A stretch of DNA of 64,000 bases from Dioscorea cayenensis subsp. rotundata (lineage: Eukaryota > Streptophyta > Magnoliopsida > Dioscoreales > Dioscoreaceae). The position numbers were made by a program, and so were the translations under genes. The notes beneath the pieces are model-generated. The model was given only the letters and a program-made list of their open reading frames with translations, was not told the origin of the DNA and did not search any database. The stretch spans positions 28,740,185 through 28,804,184 of the forward strand of contig NC_052471.1 of the NCBI RefSeq assembly GCF_009730915.1. Reading direction: 5' to 3'. Each line of letters begins with the position of its first letter. The stretch's first letter is position 1. This document shows, piece by piece, positions 55,575 to 64,000 of this stretch.

Positions 55575-56172
55575 TGGCATATGCTTTAGAACATTTGGCG
55601 AGAAGAGAAGTTAATTAAATATGGAAGGGGATAATTAAAGAAAGCAAATTAAGGACAAGAAGGTTCTAAAATTAAAACCAACGGCAATGAGATCATGGAC
55701 CATATATTTAGCTATATATATAACTTCATGGAATATGTTCTTGAGTGAGTCAAGACATGAACTTTTGATAAAAGTGCAACCATGCAGGTTAAGCATCTTC
55801 TTGTTGCTAGAGATAATATATATATATATATATAGTATTCTAGATTAAGAATAAAGAATGGTATGAACGAGCATAGAAGGGTCCATATACTCATTACCAC
55901 AAATGGAAGACCATGACCATGTATAATATATACTCGGAATTTCATTGACCTAAAGAAACTTTTTGTTTAATAAATCAAAAGTTAAATACATTAATCAATT
56001 AATTAATTAATTAGTTGTAAAACAACATGATCACTAGAAAAGTAATCATAAAAGATTCATATGCATTGAAGATGGCAATTTTCTATCACCAACATTCAAT
56101 CACCTTAGTTCTTTAAAATAAAAAAAAATGTCAATATATATAGATTCTAGAATTAAAAAAAAAATAAAATAG
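55575..56172. other. AT-rich intergenic DNA
   Basis: A TA run occurs at about 55817-55833 and a TTAATTAATTAA run near 55996. No gene supported. Confidence 0.5.
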
Positions 56173-57858
56173 TGATAGGGACTAATGCCACCTAAGACAC
56201 AAGTGCACGGGTTAATCAAGTAGTAAAGTGCACCTGAAATAGGGTAGCGATTCACGAGGAACTAAGAAGCACTAGTAATAATTCAAGACTCGTTAATTAG
56301 CCTAAACTAAGATCGAAGGTGTCAATTCAAGAGTAAAAACTAGAAGCTATTCTGAAAATAAAAGGTCAGTCAATCATGAAAGAGAAATGTTCATGCATAG
56401 GTTTCCCCTAGGGTTTTGATTAAGCTCTATACAAAGTTACACTGAATGTTGCAATACAATTAAATCGAGAGACTTCCTAAATCATATTGCCCCCTTTCTC
56501 AAGGTGAACAACATCTAATCCCATACGATGCTGATACAAACTACCCTATGACTGCAGTACATTAGTGAACTTTTTCTAGACAAGTCAACACAGATTTAAT
56601 GAATAGCCAATCCTTCTCTCGAAGCTATTGGCCATAATCCCATACAAAGTATGATTGGAATCTCTTCCTAATCCTCGCTCTCTATGATTGCATTACGGTT
56701 GGAATCCTAATGTTAACTCATTCAAAAGAAGGAGAGAATTCTCAATTCCGAAGTACCCTATTTCTAAGCAAACTCGTAGTTCTCTTTAATTGTAGTATGC
56801 CTAGCTATACACTGTGGACTCTCGATACATCATTCATGTGCATTAATCAAGAAATTCTCGGCTCTCACTAAGATAGAGTTCAGGACAAGATAAATACTAA
56901 AATACACAATTGAATTCAAAAGTATGACATTGCAATAGAAAAATTGATACAAGATTGAATGTCTACAACCAATGTCATCAAAAAGTAAACCCTAGGTTCT
57001 AAATATGCCAAACACCATAAATTTTAGTTCTCCATTCATAGAGAAGAATCATATAATCCAATAAGAACAAAAAAAGAAAATATTAAAACTCCTTCAAACT
57101 TCTCCGTCCCATATTACCGATGAATCTCCCACAAATCCTCCACAAACACCACCTAGCACTCTTCTTAACGGCTTCCTTGGTATCCTAGATTGTGGATGAA
57201 GCTCCCCAACTGATTTGGTTACGGGGAAAAGCCTGAACTCTTGCTCATCTCTTCCTTTTGCTTGGCCACCAAGAGATTTCCCAAAAACCCTCACTCAAAC
57301 CTTTTATACCTGACCTCTTACAGGTTACTTACCGGCGTAAGAACAAGACCCGAAGGAAATGGAGATAAGGAGTTTGGTACATTATAAACATCTTACATCC
57401 ATAAACTGCGCTTGTAAGGTATTTTGACTGGGTGTTACGGTCTAACTTACTACGGTAAGTGTTGGAATATAAGCTTCCATGTATAGTGCTTGTAAACTTC
57501 CTTATGGGCATATGACATGTCCCTAAATTCCTCAGTCTAACCCTTATGCCTATGCTTAAAAGCATAAGTAATGCATGTAAACCCTTCTGTCTGGCAACTA
57601 TGCCCCTACTTATGCGCATAAGCATGCCTGCAAGGTCTCCTGTTTGAGGATTCTGGCCCTAAATGATAGTTTAGTAACCCCATTATGCTCTTTTGGCTCA
57701 AAATTACTTCTTTTGGCTCCCTCTTGCCCATTATGCACTATCTGTGACCTAGAATCAATTTTTTACCATGTTAAGTACTATCTTTCAAATAAATACTTCA
57801 ATACTTTCTAATTAAATATAGAAAATAATACAAAATATGTTTAATTATACAATTATCA
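56173..57858 (-). mobile_element. Solo LTR, Athila type (1686 bp)
   Basis: Begins TGATAGGGACTAATGCC and ends TACAATTATCA, with the same length and order of words as the LTR at 42796-44479. Flanking pentamers AATAG (56168-56172) and AATAA (57859-57863) agree at 4 of 5. No PBS or polypurine tract flanks it, so it is a solo LTR. The palindrome array is at 57318-57625, and TATAAAA on the minus strand is at 57301-57309. Confidence 0.75.
57318..57625. repeat. CTTACGGCCGTAAG-type palindrome array in solo LTR
   Basis: CTTACCGGCGTAAG, CTTACTACGGTAAG, CTTATGCGCATAAG and similar elements sit just upstream (minus strand) of the TATA box at about 57305. The array is in the same position as in the other LTR copies. 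Confidence 0.65.
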
Positions 57859-58219
57859 AATAAAGATCAAACTTAGAGATTATTTTAATTTGTAGGCTTC
57901 TTGTTTATTCATAGAATATATCAAACCTCTTTTTCATTCAAGGGTCAAAGTAAAGATAGAGGAAAGTTCAATAACGTAACCATAAATCATTTCCCTCATC
58001 AATACTCGTATGAAATATATAATTGATTTATGTGATTTTCATAGATTTCTCATTGTGCTTTCGAACATGTTGACAATAGTAGACAATTGCAAGAGAAATC
58101 ATGAGAGCAAGAAGATAATGTAAAAATACAATATTTATGAGGTTCGGTGATGTAAACATACAATTGTGAATGTTGCATTTCCTTGGTATCCACAAATACT
58201 ATATAGTTAAAACAACAAT

Positions 58220-58795
58220 TATAAAATGTCAATATAAGACTTTTAAGAGACATTTAACAAATGTTACTAAATAATTCTTGTTATAAATAACATTTAATTT
58301 CAAAATTAGATATGATGAATAACTTTTACCAAGATTTATAAATATTGACTTAAATTGTGATTTATAATTGCTATTTTGTTAAACCAATGTTTTATAAAAA
58401 GGTTGATATAAGTTATTTATGAGACCTTTAATAATGTTACTATATAATCTCTATAAAAATAATTATAAATGTTGCAATATTTCAAAAGTAATGTGATAAA
58501 ATCTTATGGCGACATTTGCAAATGTTGTAAAATAAAAAAAATTATTGCGCAAGCCATATACAAATGTTGGAATAAAATCCACATTGAGATTGTTTACAAA
58601 TGTTGGGAAAATATCACAATGTCAGAATATATAGATATCTAAGTTTCTTGAAAATGCACAACAAAGTATACCGAGTGTGGCAATAGCAATATATAATCGA
58701 CATTTGTTACAAAAGTTGGTATAGAGTATTCCAATGGTTGTTGGCTATTTTAGGACATATGACAAATGTCACATAAACCCTTTTTTGTTGTAGTA
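58220..58795. mobile_element. CACTA-like relic, one end
   Basis: The right end TTTTTTGTTGTAGTA is one base away from the complement of CACTACAACAAAAAA. Upstream 500 bp carry AATGTTG/(GA)CATTTG(T) motifs in both orientations. No transposase and no left terminus found. Confidence 0.5.
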
Positions 58796-58866
58796 TACAT
58801 TTCAATTACATATTTCAAGAATAATCTTAAAACAAGAAATGATACCGATAAACAAGTCTTCCATAA

Positions 58867-60817
58867 TGTAATAAGTTCAACTCTATATAAAATCCAATAT
58901 CAGAAAGCTTGCATGCCAAGAAATTGTTCCCAAACTAAACCGCCGTCGCGATTAGGTGTGGGACTGAAAAGGCCAGTTACACATTTTTAAACATGAAAAC
59001 AAACCCACCTTGAAGTTGGACTCTGAGTTCACTCATGTGGTGAAGCGCGTATCTCAGAATTAGTGGGGGTACCCACCCACTCCCAAATCAAATTCCCTTC
59101 GTGCCTCCTGAATGGGTAACTAATATCAGCAAGTTAACCATGCACACAGCCTCTCACTAAGCAAAACCTTGGAGATCGCTAGTGCAGTAGTCAACTCACA
59201 GACTCGTGGTCACCATTATACAGGATCACCATACATATACATAATTGCAGTAAATAAATTCATATAATTTCATTTTAAGTATATCACATAAAATAGTTTC
59301 TTTTTATTTTATATCACATTTTCAAAGTATATCTACAAGCCCAATAGAAATCACATTATGAAAAGATACTATAAAAACCATTTATAAATATCATATTCAT
59401 TTGTATTAAAATGACAAAAATTTAATCTCTAAAAAATAGCAAAATATGAAACAAGGTCTAGAGTAAACAAACAGTAAAACCATTATAAAATCATTATTAG
59501 GGAGGGATATCCACTCATAGTGCTTAGACACGTAGGTCTAAGAGCTTATACGTAGTGCTCCTCCGTGAGTGCCCTTAGCTAAGATTCACCACCTATACCA
59601 AGTTTAACTCAGTATAAATCTAAAAATAAAAATGAAAATGCTATCTGATATGCAATGCATGAATGGTTAAGTCTATTTTGATTTGAAATCTAATCCAATT
59701 AACCTATCTGGATGCCATTTCAGTTCAAAACCACTAATTATACTCAAACTAGCTTCAAGTAAAGTTGAACCAATCCAATTTAGAATCAAACCAACCAAAA
59801 TCGGGCTCAATTTGCTTGAACTAGGTCAGTTCAATTTGATTGAACCTGTTCAACCTCAACGACTTGAACCAAACTGGTTCAATTGAATTGAACCGGGTCA
59901 ATGAACCGAACTAGGTTCAATTGAATTGAGCTGGGTCAATTGACTAAACCAACCCAAGGCTTACTCAAAACTTAGCCTAACGGAAAAGAAGCAGGTTAAT
60001 CTAAATATACCTATAGAAAAGAAGCAGGTTAATCTAAATATACCTACTATGCATAAAATACGATTTTTCAACACTTCACAAACATTAACCAACCATGAAA
60101 CACATCACCATCATCAATCACATTTACTAATTCAATTCAATAATTAACACACAAAACTGATGTAGAAATTCAAATATAATCAATATAATACCATCAAGTT
60201 CTCTTCAAAAAAGTAAATCATGAATTCCCAAAACACATAAATCAAAACCAATCACAATAAGATATTCTCTAAGTCTAACCTTAAAACTCAAGTTTTTCTT
60301 TTATTTCTAAAATTCTCTTCTAAGTCTCCTTTCCACTTCTAAAATCCTGTGAAATCAAGAAGAAAAGTGAAACCAAAGAATAAATAAAAGATCTATGTTT
60401 TCAAGAGATAAATGCAAGGAAATCAGCGTCTTACCACTTAGAAGAAAACCTAAATCTTCTCACCTTGAACCTGCAAATCGAGAAGGAGAGGGGTGAGGAA
60501 AGAAATTGGGTGCGGCAACTTATGGAAGCGAGAAATCACTATAGTAACTAAGGTTCTTAAGACATTAAAATCTCATTTAAGTTAATTTGTAAAAACACCT
60601 CGGTAGACTCACAAAATTAACCTATTATGACATTATTGGAGATATTAAACCTAATGGCTCTATTCTTTTATAATTTTACACATTCGAACTCGGTTAACAT
60701 TCCTCTCCTAAATTAATATTCTCATTAGCATACAAAATTACTATTTTACTCACGAAGAATCAAAAATTTATCAAACTACCCCTTAGGTTAGATCCAGCCT
60801 TAAACCAAGGTATTACA
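58867..60817 (-). mobile_element. Tekay/Del-like LTR, minus orientation (1951 bp, ends tentative)
   Basis: The right end reads AACCAAGGTATTACA, the complement of TGTAATACCTTGGTT, a common Del-type LTR start. A left TGTAATA occurs at 58867. Target duplication was not confirmed (CATAA against CAATT). It includes a 32-bp tandem duplication (about 59982-60048) and a GAACC(G/A)GGTTCAATTGAATTG repeat cluster (59860-59945). Confidence 0.4.
59982..60048. repeat. Perfect 32-bp tandem duplication
   Basis: GAAAAGAAGCAGGTTAATCT...ATACCTA occurs twice in direct succession. Confidence 0.85.
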
Positions 60818-60899
60818 CAATTATAACACTTTCACCATGATTGCATGTGCCATAAAAGTGCACTATAATGTTTTGATTCTGCAACTACAACTCCATCTA

Positions 60900-61460
60900 T
60901 AACTATATTCCCCATCAGCTTATAGATATTTCATGTATTCCTTGTCTCTCTCATTACTATCAATGCACCTTTACTTATCCTGATACAATCCTCATCAGTC
61001 TTGTAGTCAAAACAATTCACATGCAAAGTGTCCAAAAATCAGATTCTCTTTTAATTCTGGAACATGTTTGACAGATATCACACAAGGTCCAAACAACACC
61101 ATCATGCATCCGAATTTTGATCTGCCCCTTTTCAACAATATCACATGCTTTATCATTGCCCATATAGACAAAACCAAGATCACCTGATGTGTACGAATCA
61201 AACTATACCTTGTTAGTCAAGTAAAACGAACATCTCGTATCCCAAATCCATGAATCTAAGAGTTCACTTGATAAAACTGAAAGTGAATCCCCATCGCTAC
61301 AATTTGAATCACTATTCTAAACAACATTAGCAGACTTTGATGAATTATCATTCTTCTCATCACTCTGCTTCTTTTTGTTTGGATAATCTTTTTCTAATGT
61401 ATATATGCCCTATCTGCTGACATTTATACGTTACTCTCAGTCTCTTAGTTCTACTCTGAT
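60900..61460 (-). pseudogene. Copia gag-protease relic
   Basis: The minus strand reads, with frame changes, the end of a zinc-knuckle region (DYPNKKKQSDEKN), SKSANVV, then the protease: SWIWDTRCSFYLTN (normally SWILDSGCSYHMCP, so the catalytic D-S/T-G is altered), LGFVYMGNDKACDIV, IKIRMHDGVV, and KHVPELKENLI. Stops occur at about 61200 and beyond. It is an isolated Copia fragment. The rest of pol is absent. Confidence 0.7.
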
Positions 61461-63040
61461 CCAGCATTTTTCCATTTACTTCTCTATAAGAGCAATATAC
61501 AACAAACTATTATTAAAAATGGAAAGTTAAAAGGATTTTATTTGAATTAGAAATTTGCGTTGCAAGAAAATTTCAAAAGTTCAAAATCGTAATATTTTAT
61601 CAACTTGCTAATGAAAAAACAGATTTCATGTGATAATTAATAGCAATTGAAACAAAGTTTCTTCCTTGTTTGTTTGTGAGAATAATTAGAAAACTATCGT
61701 AAGCAAATCAAACAATATACATCGATCATAAACTTTAGGCACCAAACTTAACATGCAAAAGTCTCTCTCTCAATGCGAGTGAGTAAGAAATCCACAATGT
61801 GCATGGGAAGACACTCTCCTATTAACAAATCAAAGACCACGGAATTCTACTTGAATAATGACACTAGATGCACACATTCCTTTCATCCAAACAAAATCCA
61901 CCAACTAAATGAAATGTGAGACGGAGAAATTGAAAATATCACCAAAAATTACCACTATCCATGGATCTTCTAGGCATGTCTAGAGCTTGAAACATGCCTC
62001 CCCCATCAAGATTAAAGAACAAGTGACAAAACTATAGTTGAAGTTTCAGCGAAATCTGATTCAAGTTTCATTAAATTTTGCGTTAATTTTCACAGTGAAA
62101 GTCAATCCTAACCCAACACAATTTTTTTGGTTAAATTCTTTGAGTAATTTCACTGTAAACATGAAATGGGTGAGAATTTTGTATTAAAAGTAGATTCTAT
62201 GATTGAGTGGTTCACTGAATCAGGTGTAAATTTAATTAAGAAAGTAATCTTATAAAGTTGATTCTATATATATTCTTATTTATGAGTGAGCCAATGGATG
62301 AGAATCTTCTAGAGATGAAAGAACTTTATAGCCATGGCTCTTACATATATTCTCACTTTTTAGAATTAGACTTTGTGTTAGAATTAAAATATTTTTGGAG
62401 AACATGTGGACATTGTATTGATGTTTAGTTACATTCTTTATAGATATGCACTTTCCACATATGAAGTCTAGAAAATTATGCTTAGCTTAGCAAACACTAA
62501 CCATCATATATATAGCCTAAAGCTTTTCCTTTGATGAAAAATTCATGTGTAATTTATTGATGCAATGTTTTTTCTATTTTTTCATGGCACAAATCCAAAA
62601 AATCTAGTTTTAATAAATCCCATGAAATTTTTATTTTTCAAACTACAAAATATTTTATTAATGTTCAAATAAAAACAAATTTAAAAGTAAAAAGTTTATT
62701 TCTTTAAGTAAATTACTAAATTACTTCAATAACCAAATTTATATAATCTATTACCTCGTTGAAAGTTCATCCATAATTGAAATTGAAGTTGAATTTCAAT
62801 ATATGTATACATAAACAATTAATGCATTAATTCTAGCAATTCAAACATGAATATTGAAAAGAAAGAGAGAGAAAAAAAAAAACAAATAGAAAACGTGATG
62901 AGGAGATGACATCACTCTAGAATAGACGTTTAAAGAAAGTTTGGAAGAGTTTGTGGCTTTAACTTACAATGAATGAGGGAATGAAGAAAAAATAAGCACG
63001 AGGCTTAATGTTGTGGCTCTCATATCATATGGATCCTTTA
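61461..63040. other. Upstream region of the ERF gene
   Basis: AT-rich. No gene or complete transposon was recognised. An AAAACGTGATG segment near 62891 and TGACATCA near 62905 are ACGT/bZIP-like words of unknown use. Confidence 0.4.
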
Positions 63041-63046
63041 TGCATG

Positions 63047-63072
63047 TTGACCAGCCATCTTCTAGTTTGACC
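63047..63072 (+). promoter_or_regulatory. Paired W-boxes in the ERF promoter
   Basis: TTGACC occurs at 63047-63052 and 63067-63072, about 20 bp apart and 100-130 bp above the TATA box. WRKY transcription factors bind TTGAC(C/T). Two close copies fit the defence/stress inducibility common in group IX ERF genes. Confidence 0.5.
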
Positions 63073-63174
63073 CATCTACGTACAAAGAACCCAAATCCAA
63101 CTCCCCAATTAAAGGGCCCCACATATACACACTCCCTTTCACTTTCCCTCACAAATTTGTCCCTTTTCCCTCTC

Positions 63175-63184
63175 TATAAATAAA
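63175..63184 (+). promoter_or_regulatory. TATA box of the ERF gene
   Basis: TATAAATAAA follows a CT-rich stretch, 74 bp before the ATG at 63249. The expected transcription start is near 63205, giving a short 5' UTR. Confidence 0.75.
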
Positions 63185-63248
63185 GAAACACAACCAAGAG
63201 TTCGTTACTCACTTGAACTAAACTAACTACCATTTGTAACTGTCAAAC

Positions 63249-63635
63249 ATGGAACAAGATGGATCATCGAAAGGAGAAGGAGAGGTCAAGTACCGGGGAG
63301 TTCGACGCCGGCCATGGGGGAAGTTTGCAGCAGAAATAAGGGATTCAGCTCGACACGGAGTCAGGGTTTGGCTCGGCACTTTCGACACAGCTGAGGAAGC
63401 AGCTAGGGCCTATGACCGAGCTGCTTATTCTATGAGGGGCTCACTCGCTGTGTTGAATTTTCCAAATGAAGTTCATCTGTTACAACGCGGAAGCTCATCT
63501 TCGTCAGGGGCATCGTCTTCTTCACTTGTTGGGGCAAATAAAAAGGAGGTGATCGAGTTCGAGTACTTAGATGATAAGGTGTTGGAGGACATGCTTGAAT
63601 ATGGCGAGAACGAGAAAGGTTATAAGAAGAACTGA
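63249..63635 (+). CDS. AP2/ERF transcription factor, small group IX (ERF095-098-like)
   Basis: A nuclear DNA-binding regulator expected to bind GCC-box promoters and activate ethylene, jasmonate and defence or stress genes. The 128-residue, single-exon protein is almost one AP2 domain (about residues 14-73). It has [38 protein letters not shown] and [12 protein letters not shown], with the ERF-type Ala and Asp ([16 protein letters not shown]). A Ser-rich linker follows, then a C-terminal acidic [18 protein letters not shown], the motif typical of short group IX ERFs. Length fits this subgroup (about 120-140). Core promoter and two W-boxes lie upstream, and the ATG is the first in the leader. 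The gene looks intact. Confidence 0.95.
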   Translation: MEQDGSSKGEGEVKYRGVRRRPWGKFAAEIRDSARHGVRVWLGTFDTAEEAARAYDRAAYSMRGSLAVLNFPNEVHLLQRGSSSSSGASSSSLVGANKKEVIEFEYLDDKVLEDMLEYGENEKGYKKN

Positions 63636-64000
63636 ATTATTATCAGTATGGGGATGCTGTTCAGACATTATTACATATATAAAATAAGAGCCAAATTATC
63701 TAAAATTTTCATGCACGTCTGAACTTCTAATATTAACTACATTATCTACTACTTAATTATATATATTCTCAATTATTAAATTTTATTATTTTAATTATGA
63801 AAAATGAGCATTACATTCATTCCCAGAGAATTCTTTAGGACTGTGATTAATTGTTTGTGTGTGTGTGTAACCATGTATAACTCATTCTGATGAGAATTAA
63901 TAGACTAGGAATGGGGGAATAGAGACCACAAACAACTTAGACGTATGTTGGCCGCAAGATGATATATTAGACCATATTCTTTTGTTTGTGAAGGTTATTA
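63636..64000. other. 3' flank of the ERF gene
   Basis: AT-rich, with AAAATAAG at 63681 as a possible poly(A) signal and a short (TG)n at about 63853-63868. No further gene before the window ends. Confidence 0.5.

Overview
This is nuclear DNA of a flowering plant. The evidence is two intronless BAHD acyltransferase genes, a small AP2/ERF transcription factor gene with a plant core promoter, and an AT-rich background filled with nested plant transposons: Athila/Tat-like Ty3/gypsy elements primed by tRNA-Asp, Copia fragments, Tekay/Del-like LTRs, CACTA, hAT and Mutator-like elements. I cannot name the species. Only three genes look intact: BAHD-1 (5533-6948, minus), BAHD-2 (27331-28686, minus; the frame is open up to 28794) and the ERF gene (63249-63635, plus). 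The other gene-like stretches are decayed or captured fragments.

Layout. 1-3590: minus-strand Athila relic A, split by a 1426-bp solo LTR with a perfect 5-bp target duplication. 3591-5530: tandem duplication and a CCGGTT-rich MITE. 5533-6948: BAHD-1. 8281-16388: an old minus-strand LTR interrupted by plus-strand Athila element B, which keeps LTRs, PBS, gag and protease but has lost RT, RNase H and integrase. 16389-22260: CACTA end, short Copia LTRs, and a Tekay-like LTR holding a hAT MITE. 22308-22524: an unidentified exon relic. 23148-26274: two Mutator-like elements, the second (25018-26274) a Pack-MULE with about 190-bp TIRs and a captured gene piece. 27331-28686: BAHD-2. 29769-35681: a possible Pack-CACTA element flanked by arrays of a GCAGCGGTT motif and holding a MATE exon and a damaged methyltransferase-like gene. 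36172-38659: a hAT element, with a MITE inside it that carries a captured membrane-protein fragment. 39242-41440: Copia 3' LTR and polypurine tract. 42315-48495: CACTA end, Athila element C (pol and post-pol ORF) split by another solo LTR, and a truncated LTR. 48496-54425: Mutator-like copy, large Tekay-like LTR, and a MULE-type MITE with a perfect 9-bp TSD. 56173-61460: solo LTR, CACTA relic, Tekay/Del-like LTR and Copia gag-protease relic. 63047-63635: the ERF gene with two W-boxes and a TATA box.

The genes do not form an obvious pathway. The two BAHD genes are paralogues from the anthocyanin/phenolic-glucoside acyltransferase side of the family, separated by about 20 kb of repeats. The most notable unexplained structure is in the LTRs. 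Several Athila-type LTRs carry a dense array of the palindrome CTTACGGCCGTAAG and variants, placed directly upstream of the LTR TATA box. Two other LTRs in the window carry different GC-rich palindromes (GCACGGCCGTGC, GTGCGGCCGCAC).
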